NCBI GenBank assembly: GCA_027579435.1
Contig: JANBPK010000823.1
Span: 1 to 64,000, forward strand
Length of the DNA: 64,000 bases
Source of the DNA: Candolleomyces eurysporus
Taxonomy: Eukaryota > Basidiomycota > Agaricomycetes > Agaricales > Psathyrellaceae
Direction of reading: 5' to 3'
Part shown: positions 44,480 to 55,580 of the stretch, piece after piece
How the letters are laid out: the number at the start of each line of letters is the position of its first letter
Numbering within the stretch: position 1 is the stretch's first letter
Made by a program: the position numbers and the translations under genes
The notes under the pieces: model-generated
What the model was told of the DNA's origin: nothing
What the model saw: the letters and a program-made list of their open reading frames with translations, nothing else
The model's database searches: none

Positions 44480-45530
44480 CCAGCCCTTTCCCCGCTTCGC
44501 CGTCAGCTGCAAAATGCGATGCCAACCACCGCAACCTGTACACTTCGCTCTCATCCCTTCAACTCTCCCATACTATCAACCAACTACAAGGAATAGCATT
44601 TCCTGTCGAACGATGGCAGTTTATTGTCAAGGCTTATCATCTATACCTCTCTTTGTGACGTCCTCCTGGAACAGACTGGGCAAGATTCATCCTCATCAGC
44701 AAGGAGAAGAGTTCATGCGACAGCGTTGGTGTGCTGCCTCCTCCCTTCCCGTCCTTTCTTTGTTACCTTTCTCCTTATCCGCGTCTCCACCTCCCTCTCC
44801 AAGCGACAACCTCTGCAACTCGTCTGGCCGGGTCCTGGGTCGCGTTCCTTGGGGCGGGGTCGTGCGATCCTCCCTGCGCTTCGACAATCGGACTCGCCAA
44901 TGCCCCGCTCCCTCCACCCTCGTGAACGGATCACACATCAAAATTCACCGCTTTCCCGGCCCTTCTCGTCATTTCCTCCCCTTTTCGCGAGCTCAAAAAC
45001 CAACTTCGGTACAAGAATAGGCGATGCACACAATGCACGCGCACCTTTGCTGCAGCCAGATCATCGTGCTTTACAGCCCTCGCTCGGGCACCGAAAACGT
45101 GGTGCCCGAGCAAAGAAGGCTAGCTCACGAGCTCGTTCCTCCGTCAGAACCAACTCTTCCCATTTATCCCGTCTCAGAACGCGTTGTTGAAGGTGGCACG
45201 ATATCGGTGATGCTGAATGGAAGCATACTCTGGTCCAAGGGTTGAATCTGGGGCCTGTTCCGCGAGGTACAAGTTGTCCGTTGTCGTCAACCACGCCGAA
45301 TGTCTCCCATTCCCCTCTTGCGCACTCCTACAGCGAACAAGACGTACCTCACGAACTTCGTCGCCGCCATGTTCAACCTTAGCGTTTACCTCGTCCCGAA
45401 TATCATTGTTCCTCCGTTGGCTCTTGGACAAGAACGTATTGAAGTGCAAGCAGGAGAGAGAGAAGGAGCAGCGCAATCAATGAGGGTGGCGGATGTGGTG
45501 AAGGCATATACGGGATGAAAAAGAGTCTTG
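44480..45530 (+). repeat. Dispersed family R, copy A (possibly protein-coding, broken)
   Basis: Shares blocks with 47130-47725 and with the reverse strand of 59380-60330. Landmarks: the segment giving TCCTCCCTTCCCGTCC near 44730, the GATGCACACAATGCACGCG block near 45022, and a 45-codon stretch near 45310-45450. That stretch is conserved at protein level with the copy at 59.4 kb (TANKTYLTNFVAAMFNLS here, TANSTYLSNSVATTFDLS there; then NIIVPPLALGQER against NIIVPPLAFGQER). Several frame changes separate the blocks. Family unknown. Confidence 0.5.
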
Positions 45531-47129
45531 CTGTGAGTACTGTTATACCTTTTCTTTCTCGGGACGTATGTTGACTGGAACATAGGATCCGGATTATATG
45601 CACCATCGTATCGGAGACCTCGCCAAGTCTATTCCTCCACTGCTGTTCCTGCCTTCAAACCTGCATCAAGCAACTCGGGCGCCACTTGTGACGATCGATC
45701 CGGTTGCTCACGCGAATATCAGCGCTTGGGCTCAGAGGGCCGAGAACTAGCAGCTCCCGCTGGATCAAGTAAAGACTTGAGGTGTGTGTTTATCTCTTGC
45801 TTGCCCTGGGCAGTAAATCCTCATGAAATCATATCATCTCAAGGAGCCTACCACAACGTCGTCCTGCCCGGACCACGGGCGGGTTCGACCTTGAACACGA
45901 CGGATCGTGATTGCTAGTATAGTTATCTCATGCAGCGTAGCACGATTGTTATCGAGACCGAGAACGAGATAGTTTCCACCTTTTCGATGACGGCCAATCT
46001 CTCATTCTTCCTGGACCAAGCACTGCCAGCCCTTCCGACGACGTGGAGTCGCTGTTCTTGCATAGAGCTATTGCCACCTTCTAATTTGCGCTTCTTGAGA
46101 TGTTGACTCCTGACACCGTGGATGGGACCTGCCCCATTCTCGATATCTTTCAATTCCGGTCACCGAGAACCTGAGTAACGATTTCGCTGGACACCGCTAT
46201 ACTTGGATTGTCACCATTCCAAGAGTGTGTCCTAGCGACGGTGCCCATGTCATAGAGGATCGCGGATATCGAGCGATCACTCTCCATTGCCCCCTGGCTT
46301 GGATGCGCAAGCATCTTTCGACGGTGTTCCGGGTCGACGGAATGTTGGAATACTTCGAGATGATTGCTGACCGCGCTATGGTTTTTCAGGTTGGCGATTG
46401 GAATAGAATAGGCTTTACGGCGTTCTCTCAAACATTCAAACTCTCGCTGTATCGGTATCGTTCTAGTTATCCTTAAAATTCTGACAATATAATAGGCCTA
46501 ATGGCACATTCAACAGGAACTTTGACACTGAGAGATCTATGGTGGCGATATTGTCCTCGGCTTCCATCGATCCAACCAATTGGCTTTAAATTCCCTTCTC
46601 CCTGCCCGCCCGTTCTTCACCTCCGAAACTACTCGATTCCGGCAGAACACTCCACCACCATCTTCGATTTGGGTAAAAGGGTTACAGCGTTTTCGGCAAC
46701 ATCGATTTTTGGAGGGAACTGGAACAGACGAGGAGGGTTTTCGCCGCGGCTTTTCGTCCCACCAGAAATTCTAAACTCGATGCGTGATATCATGGTCTGT
46801 TGAAGTGGATGGTGACACAGAGCCGCGTTTTGTGTTGGCAGCGTGGTCAAGATATGGAACGATGGATCGACAGGAAGTAGCGCTATTGCGTGCAATGGAT
46901 TCAACGCACCGCCAGAATCCGAGTAATCGGGAAGGGCTTACCAGTTCAACTATTACGGATCGGAAGACATGGATTCTCGATCACTATCTTTGACGACCTC
47001 CTCTCGTGTAAAGCTGTAAATTTTCTACCCTCCGTAAAATGGCAGATTGGTGAAAGCCCTAGGGGAGGGTGCGGTGTAAGCTTCAGTTCTTCCTATTTGA
47101 ACCGTGACTGAGCGCGAGCCACTATCCAT
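45531..47129. other. Intergenic region without a recognised gene
   Basis: Normal CpG content. Short frames on both strands (for example 46225-46476) are not supported by splice sites or families. Probably old duplicated gene debris. Confidence 0.35.
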
Positions 47130-47725
47130 CGTAGCGTCTGTCAAGGACCATTCCTCTCCCTCGCTTACCCCATCTGGCCCCAAGCTCTGCCACCGGCCTC
47201 GGAGAACCTCATCAGCATACTATCACCGTATCTGCGAGAGTGTCAACTATACCTCCTCTGATGCCTCCAGAACGTCCGCGTCCTCAACAGCAAGCGGAAG
47301 AGTCCAATGTGACAGCGTTGGCATGCTCTACCCTTTCTTCCCCTCCTTTGTTCCTGACCTTTCTCTCCACCCATGCTTCACTTTGTCGATTCGTTTGCGA
47401 CGATCTCTGCACACAGATTCGTCAATTCTTTGCGTCCTCCACATTGCTGGACGGGTTATATATCATAATTCAACGCTTTCCCAGCCTTCCTTGTCGTTTC
47501 TTCCTTTTCCACGAACTCAGACGCCAACTCGAACACGAATATAGCCGATGCACGCAATGTGCGCCCACCTTCACTGCAGCCAGACCGTCATGCTTTACAG
47601 CGTTAGCTCGGGCACCTACAAACGTGTTTCTCCTTGGCTTCGTGCTCAAGCAAAGTAGGCCACCATCCTCGCGCGCTCGTTTCCTCCGTCAGGGTCAGTT
47701 GATCCAGACATACATGGAGGCATAA
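47130..47725 (+). repeat. Dispersed family R, copy C
   Basis: Has the longest clean frame of the family (47240-47725, 161 codons), including RCTQCAPTFTAARPSCFTAL and LARAPTNVFLLGFVLKQ. The corresponding frame in the 59.8-kb copy reads RCIRCARTFTAARPPRITAF and RVRNAFLLGLVRKR. The conserved frame suggests that the repeat carries, or once carried, a protein-coding exon. No known domain is recognised. Confidence 0.5.
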
Positions 47726-49260
47726 ATATATGAATTGATTACCCTGCCTACACCCGGCCAAATAATTCGGGAACACTCATCTGCTCTCGCGCGCTCACAG
47801 TCAACTGGGACAGTCGCTGCTAGCCCCTCATCGTCACCAAGAGGCCCAATTGATCTACTTATACACTGAGGCAGTGTCAACAATGGCGCACGGGACCTTT
47901 CTTTGTACCTGCCGACCGAAACGAGAAAACAGGAAGGAGGTTGTCGTGCTAGTGATATTGGCATTGTCGTTGTTATCAACGGTCGAGAACGACCGTCATT
48001 CGAATGCAATAGGTCCGTCGACACTATCATGGTTGCAGCGAGGTCTCTAAAATTCCGATCGGTGGCCGTAATGGACTAGGCTAGTCTATCTGAGATTAAA
48101 CCCTCCGAGAATGCAAATTCCTTGGAACATACATACGACGTAAAACCCTTCCATTGATTATTTATAACGACGCAGAGTGCTCTGGGTATCTGTAGTTCCT
48201 CGACAGACCCCACTTTCTCTCTGATGACCTCCTTGATCTGCGGGTTGTATCCTTGAGAGTGAGGCCCGAGGACTTTCAAGAGGGATAAGGTAAGCAAAGC
48301 ACTTGCGGAGACTCGGAGTCAAACGTACTCCCCCTCTTAATATCTGCTCTCCTACTACCAACTTTCCGCGTGTACCCTTGACTTTCTTAGCTGGTAGTCG
48401 AAAGCTCGTCTGAATGCTGCTCCCCAAACCTTAGCATTGGTACTCGGACGCAGCGGTAACGTCCTTCGACAGCTATGGAGCTTGAAGAGGTTGAGGTTAG
48501 TTTCGCGAGATGTCAATGGGAGAAGGGCTAGCATCAGAGCATGGAAGAAAACTTGTTTGTAGTGGGCCGTCGCTGCGCGCGGCATATTCCGAGGCCTCTG
48601 GTTTTAAGATGCACCTTTCAATCGTATCTGTACTTTACAATTTTTTTTCTGGACATAAATAAAGGGGAGGTAAAGACGTGGTGACAATGGAGGCGAGGTT
48701 ATGTTGAAGACATAAATAGCAGGACAGTCACACAATCACGGGGCCTTCGAAGCCGTATTTCTTGGCACTTAAAACTGCAGAGTACAAGTACCCGAGGCAT
48801 TTAGAGGCCTCGGAATCTGGCGCTGCCGCTGTCGATGGTCTTGTGCTTGATACATTCAGAGCGTTTTTGCAACTGAAGTGCTGTTGAAGGCCTGTGCATT
48901 GCGGAGCGACCAACTGTAGCTGTCTATAACGCGAAGCTCTTCAGTTCTAGCGGAGAAGAGGAGAGAAGGCAAGCGCTCACATTATGTAGTTATCCCCAAT
49001 CGAGCACTCCGACATCAGCCAGCGAGGATATTCCTNGGGGGTCCTAGTCCAGCGATGATGCGAAGTTGAAAAACGCACGAATAGTTGAAGACTCGGTTCG
49101 CCGGGTATCTACGTCATCTACGGTCCGCGCAGGGCTATGTAATATGTAACCGACCGGTGACCGCTATAGCGAATGCCTGTACTCTTGCCTTCCTACCACA
49201 TCCGGCCCCCATCCTTCCCATCTTCTATCCCATTCGATTGCTTATCCGAGCGGCCTTTGT
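47726..49260. other. Upstream region of NACHT gene 1, with a possible small minus-strand gene
   Basis: Minus-strand frames at 48585-48355, 48427-48158 and 48297-48076 overlap in a staircase. They contain protein-like stretches (LLKVLGPHSQGYNPQIKEVI, IPRALCVVINNQWKGFTSYV), which may be exons of a small unrecognised gene. I could not settle the splicing. The N at 49036 lies next to a G run. Confidence 0.3.
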
Positions 49261-51566
49261 ATGGCGTATCCACCCCTCAACTTCGAGAACTTCTCGGGCG
49301 CTCATGATTTCCTGCTTGGGCAACAAACTATCAATGTTATCGCTGGAAGTCAATACCTTTCCAACGGCGGTGGAGGTAAGCACATTGACTGAACCGATAT
49401 CAATCCCTTGACTTAAATATCTCATTCCCCAGATTTAATTGCTCGCCTCAATCCGATCCCTGATGCGTCTCACACCCGAGATCGAAAGACATCGCCTCCG
49501 GACTCGGCGTGTTTCCCTGGAACTAGGGAAGGGGTGATCAAGGAGGTCACCACCTGGGCCGACACGGTGGACTTGGTGCCTGGGAATGGAGAAGGGGAAG
49601 TCGGGACTACCATCTCCGCCCTGGTGGTACATACACCAACCCCCCACGTTTACTGGCTTCACGGCTTCGCCGGCTGTGGAAAGTCAGCTGTTTCCCTCAA
49701 AATTGCCGACATTTTTGAAGAATCCGGGCGCTTGCTCGCAAGTTACTTCTTCTTCCGTAACGCTGGCGACCGGAGCACGATGAAGAGATTTGCAGTGACG
49801 TTGGCGAGTCAGCTCGTGTGTGCGTTGCCTGCGACGGCCCCTTTCATCGAAACCGCTTTGCGTACCGATCCGGGCCTACTCAACAATTCCGTCTCCCTGA
49901 CCAGACAGCTGGAGCGCTTGGTCTATAAACCGTTCCAGGAAGTCATGAAAGGAGACCTTCTCAAAGAGGCTTTTGCAAAAGGGCCTTACATTATTGTCAT
50001 CGACGGACTCGATGAGTGTGACGACAGGCGAGGCGTAGAAGAGTTTATCAACCGTATGCTTGCCTTCTTCGACGAACACCCCACCACTCCACTCCGAATC
50101 TTCATCGCCAGTCGAGTAGAGCAACACATCCGTGAGCGTCTGGAGACTGTCGGGGTTCGGTTGGGAAATCTCGACAGTCACTCACCACTTAAAGACATTG
50201 AGAGATATTTACAGGCTTCATTTCAGATGGCAGCAACCCGGGACCGTATCATTCGAGCGTACGTTCGAGTGTGTGGGTCATGGCCAACAAAATCGGACAT
50301 AGACAAGTTGAACAAGCACATCGGCGGTTCCTTTGTTCTGGCATCGACCATGTTCCAATACATAATCCAACCACCCACTGAAGAAGATCCCAGGACGCCC
50401 ATGGATCGCCTCCCACTCACCCTGGAGATGAACGGTCTCGACGGCCTGTATGCCCAAACGCTCGCTCGTTCGCAACATCTCCCTCATTTCCATGACATCA
50501 TTTCTACCATCACGGTCCTCCGCTATTCAATGCCAATTGTTTGGATAGCAGGCCTCCTTGGCATCCAAGCTTTCGAAGTTGTTCGTGTTCTTTTGAACCT
50601 GCAAGCAATTATTCATGTTCCTGGGACTGACGTGGAAGGCAAAGTGACAGTGTGCCACACATCCCTCCGCGACTTTCTCACCGCCGAAGGTCGCTCGGGA
50701 TTTTTCTTTGTTCCACTCTCATTCCATCTTTATCTGTCATACTATTGCTTTTTCTCCATCTTCGAAAGGAGCGAGAGACATGTGCTTGACTATGATTGGC
50801 AGTATTTCGATGCCCATTGGCGATCATTTGTTGATTCAACCGCCTGCGACTTCATCAACGAAATTGAACAGTTCAAGACTCGTCAGCCATTGCTTGTCAA
50901 TAGGCTGCCTCATCACGTCTTCCTCTGTAGCATGTTCTTCTACACCCTCTTCCGGCCACAATCCCAGCCCTTGACTGATGGCTCTTATCTACTCACCAAG
51001 TCTACCACACACTTGGCGCTGGCGGTGGAATGTACCGACCGGCGCATTAGACTCTGGCTGGAAGGAGGCTTGGCATATAATTTATGGGGTCACGGTTTCG
51101 GCATAGTTCAAATTACTGAAAGCACATATCAAACTCTCCAGCATGACCTGCAACGCGCATCAACTGCGATCCATGCTAACGTATGCTTTTCAAAATCCAT
51201 TCTGTGATTTATCCCAACGACTGACCACTCGTATCTAGTTTCCAGAAATTCTAGAATGCCAGCGTTTCTCACCTGGAATGAAAAAGGAGTTTGCTATCAG
51301 TAGAGTACGTGCAGTCGATCCAGGGCTTCAATCTTGTTATGGTGCTAATCCTGGCTTTCAGGGTTACTGCTCGGGTATTGATATTTTCAACGTGCGTCAA
51401 TTCTTGGATCATGGATGTGTTAGAGCCACTGAATCATCCTCGATAGGCGCTAACCTGGATAGTGGCTCGTGCTCGATTCAAGTGGGGAGAATTGAGAATG
51501 ACACCGCCCACTTCCCTTGAGCTTTTGTTGAGGGTCCACGGCACCCGGTTGATTCTGCAGCTTTGA
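49261..51566 (+). CDS. NACHT-domain STAND NTPase, paralogue 1
   Basis: Five exons: 49261-49375, 49433-51180, 51239-51304, 51362-51391 and 51447-51566, giving 692 aa in frame. Start MAYPPLNFENFSGAHDF, then the motif GQQTINVIAGSQYLSNGGG, then a conserved linker (LIARLNPIPDASHTRDRKTS, FPGTRE). NACHT module: Walker A WLHGFAGCGKSAVSLKIADI near residue 116, Walker B IIVIDGLDECDD near 227, sensor FIASRVEQHIRERL. The following helical region contains FVLASTMFQYIIQP and LPLTLEMNGLDGLY. No WD40, TPR or ankyrin repeats follow; the C-terminus of about 330 residues is shared only with the paralogues. The 30-nt fourth exon encodes GYCSGIDIFN. The stop comes just before a conserved GTACGT donor, so longer alternative ends are possible. 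Likely an NLR-like signalling ATPase. Confidence 0.9.
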
Positions 51567-54500
51567 CGAGGCATCGGGTGTCAACGATAGCGACTCAGAA
51601 TCCACATCTTCTGGTCCAATGTTGGTACGTCCTTCACCTTTTCTTATCTTGCACAAGGTGTTTATTATTTGATTATTATGGTACTGTCCTAATCCATCGT
51701 TCTAGAACTGAGCCACAGCACCGAGCTCCAATACAAAACACCGCTCCTAGCCCCCATCTATTCTACCGGGTCACGCCTACGCATTGATAGGATTGGAATT
51801 CGAAGTTTCCGGTGGAACGACAAGCAACCACCGACCCTCTCATCCGTTCCAGTGCGTTCAAACGATATCGCTGAAGATGGGACAGTCTCTCTCACCTCGT
51901 AGATGATGGCGGAGACCCCTGCCACAGTTGAGTAGTTTCTGACTCGAACAGAGTTTAAGACTGTATATCGCACACAAAGTATATCAATCAAACCGATGCC
52001 AAACTATTGTGCTGCTAGTAAGCGTATCTTACTTTCAGGATAAGAATTAATGACATGATACGACGAAAATCTGAGAAGAGGGTACCACTATACGTCGCTC
52101 AGTCTCATTTCGGTCGAACCGATAGAAGATTATGTTTCCATTCGGCGAATTTTACTTGCGGAATGTATCGAGTATAATACAACGAGAAATATAAGTACTC
52201 GAGAGGACGCTGCAAACGCTTGTTCAACCCCCATCGCCTACCTTAAAGACCCTAGCTTGGTGAGGAACCATGTCTAAGCAATTAAACACTTTGACACCGC
52301 ATGCTGTCGAAAGATCCATCGAGAACTGGGAAACATCGAAGAACGATAGCTCAATATAAAGGCTCCTCTAGAGCTCTCAGCACTCTCAGTTCCCAGGCAT
52401 TACCATTCTCAAGGTGCGTCACTTGGTGGATCCTGGGGATGTGGAAAGCCACTGAATGGTCTCTTATAGATGCGAGAATGGGATGAAGCAAAGATTGCGC
52501 CGCGGCCTTTGTCAAACCCAACTTGTTTGAACGAACGGTGATAAGTTTGCTTTGACGTACCGGCATCATAGCAGCAATAGCGACCACGTCTTGTGCTTCC
52601 AGGCATTGAACTTACTACCCTTTCTCTTCACTCATGTTCCGCACGTTATATTGATAGCCATTTGTATAAATAAGAGTCGCATTCCACACAAATGTTAATT
52701 TCGAGGTCTCGAACGGAGTGACTAGCAACCACCAAACCCTCTCCCAAAACCCGTCGCGGTGTCGCCGTCTTCTATGAGCCCTTGCCCGTCGTCATATGTG
52801 ACTGGTGAAAGGGGGGTATTCTTGAGGTTGTGAAAGGGTTTGATCAATGTGGGACTCCTTCGAGGGCAGGGAGTCGAGGAGAGCTAGATCACAAGCATTC
52901 AGGCAAGCTGTGGCGAGCAAAGGAAAGAACATCATGAGGGCCGATCCCTTATACCCTTATACTTCTAGTCTTAGGCCATGCATGTTCACATTCAAATGAA
53001 CTTGTGTTGTCAGGCATTTATTAGTAGGTGTGGTAGACAGATTGATCAACTATAGGTAAATCCCGACCCGCCTAGGGGAGCCTCCGCTGAGGCGAGCACG
53101 AAGGCCAGGGTACTGGGCAGACCGCAGTAGGATATCTCTCGACCTAATCTTGGTAAAGCCATAAAATATAATACTGGCTGAGGCCCACATGAGCAGCGAA
53201 AAGCTGGAACAAGAGATAAAAATTGAAACCAAGATTTAACGATTTGGGATAACTTTCAGCATACACATCGTCGAGCCAATGCCAACATCGTCGTCTTGAG
53301 GATGTTGAGAAGGATGCCAGAACCGTCATTCAGATGTCGAGCTCCATAACAGCCGCCATGTTCCAGCAGCCAGCGCGGGAGGATGAAGAGAGGATAAAGT
53401 AGGGTATAATAGTGGTCCGTGTGCAAAGGTGGAGGGGATGTTACGAGCGTGATTTCAGTGATCACCAAGTACTGTGAATCGTCGCCAATAATAAATCGGT
53501 TGAGGCCGAGGCAGAAATTGGGAAAGTAAGGGAGAAGGAAGATGAAAGATAGAGAGGATACGGAAGAAGGAGCATGGAGCTGGTGTAGTTGGGCAGAGCT
53601 GAGGCGTCCATGACGACTACACGATATAAATTCCAAGCTCCTTCTTCCCTCCGCATGTGGCGGCCGTACCCCGTCCCTCCTCTTCACAACAGCCACCGTC
53701 GACCCCGAGAGGGATGGTCGATGATGACCTCTATTGTGCTTATAGAGGTTGCCTCTGACAAGGGAGAACGAAGGGATGCAGACAAGATGGTGCAAGGATT
53801 TCTGTAGGTGGCGACAGCAACGGCGTGTACCCAGTGCTGGCAGCCAGTGCCTCCCTTCATCCAACTGAGGGTATGAGTGAGATAATGATGGGTGCATTCC
53901 AATATTCATAAAGGAAGGGAGGGCGGGCAATCATTAATCAAGGGTGGGAGGCACTGTATCCAAACGTGACTCAAGGCATTCGCAGTGGTTCTGGAGTGCT
54001 GTCGGAGGCCTTTTAAAGGATGGACTGTAGTGTTCTGTAAAAAAATGCGTCTTCAGATCGAAAGAGCCATGACCTTGGGCAGGGAAAAGGAAAGACAAAG
54101 GGAAGAGAGGGACAGTGCTCGCTTTAGCTGCTCCTGGTATGCTGAATTTGATGACACAGAGTTATGAGAGACTCACGGTAGGTGCTGCTTGTATAAAACG
54201 GCTGACGGAGTTACATCCTGCTAGTCGTCGAGCCGGCAGAGGTCATTCACGGACAAGGGCCTTCTTCGAGATCAAACGTTATTCGAGGTGTTTCTGTTGG
54301 TAGGGTTTATGCCCACGTGAGAGCAAATTTCGCTGTTCGTGAGCTTCTTACAGATCAAGCGAGAAGGATGAGTTGACGATGCGAGGGAGGAGGAAAGGGG
54401 GAGCCTTCGAGTCGAACGATGCCTTCGGGGGCAGCAACCTTGGGAACGACATGCCATATCAAGAAGAAAAGCGCAAAATGATATCCGAGCTCTCTTTTTG

Positions 54501-55580
54501 CCCTGCAGCTCCTGCATCTGACCTCGATCGCTGTTTCTCGCACACCCATGCTTACGGTCAACCCAGCAGATCTGCACAAAATAGCTGCTGTGCCGAGCCG
54601 CTTGGGGAAGAAACTTTCTACCTCTCACCTGCGCTGTGAAAACTCAGAGTGTCCAATCCGCCTCGTGCTCGATTTTCGAATAGTGGTCGGCGCAGTGAAG
54701 TGGGAATAACCTATATGAGATGAGCAAGATCATCTCGTTCAACCTCCTCTCCGATTTTACCCTGGGCTACCGATAGATGAGCGTTCCTGCAAGCAGTGTT
54801 CCTGACGGTGCTAGAGCTGGGTGGGTATTCCCAACAATATTAGCTGTTGCAGTGACGCCGCCTTTCAAGCTTCAAGAACCTGGGCTGTTCAATAGAGCTC
54901 TAGTCTTTTTTCCTAGGTGCATTCCTCCCCATTAACTTCCCTCCCTTTGACTTTGTCGCCTGTGACAAGACTTTGGCCAACGTCCGATATCCGCGATGTC
55001 TCAGGAAAACGACGAGGACACAAGGAGACAACGTATAAGATGACCAGAACGAGTCTGGAGAGGTTGGTTACAGGCAGTAAAGTATATAGAGAGGTCGGAG
55101 TCAGCCACAGGCGCTGGTATGACAAAAGACGACGGCGATTTCGTAACACAATGCAATGTTGCAATATGCGTCTGACGGGAAAAGGCACACTGGTGATTCA
55201 TTGCAAGCCCACTCCATTTTCGTCAGATGTAGACTAGTACTCACACTTCCTTTCACCAACTGATGGTGGGGGATGAGGGTCAGTGGACGACTGAATTCTC
55301 AGCTGGGCTTTCTCAAGTTACCCAAAAGAGCTGGACCTTACATTAATTTCCGGAGACGTCCCTGGGATTGACGCTCGCGGGCGGTGCATTGGTACGTACT
55401 GCTGTGATATCATCTCCTACCTTTTTGAATTATAAAGGTCCCTGGCCGCCCGCCATCATCGATCTGGCTTTAGCCTCTCACGGGCTGTACTCATGCTGTC
55501 TGCGAGGTGGCGCAAACGCCTGGACTCTTGGCTTCCAACCACCTCCATCCCATTCGATCGCTCACCCCAACTCTCTCCTG
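51567..55580. other. Spacer between NACHT paralogues 1 and 2
   Basis: The first ~1.2 kb contains blocks duplicated behind paralogue 2: 51790-51960 resembles 58118-58240 and 52090-52250 resembles 58376-58550. It also holds a NACHT relic. From about 52.9 to 55.4 kb no gene is recognised; frames such as 53930-53256 (minus) have low-complexity composition. Confidence 0.45.
52390..52800 (+). pseudogene. Relic of the 3' end of another NACHT paralogue
   Basis: CATTCTCAAGGTGCGTCACT and the following AGCCACTGAAT align with the microexon donor and intron of paralogue 1 (ATTTTCAACGTGCGTCAATT, 51383-51440). GCAATAGCGACCACGTC and GACTAGCAACCACCAAACCC align with the region after its stop codon (51585-51830). 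Frames are broken throughout. Confidence 0.6.

Noticed and set aside
53256..53930. 224-codon minus-strand frame between NACHT copies 1 and 2
   Set aside because: Irregular composition, no domain and no paralogue in the matching spacer behind copy 2; probably chance.
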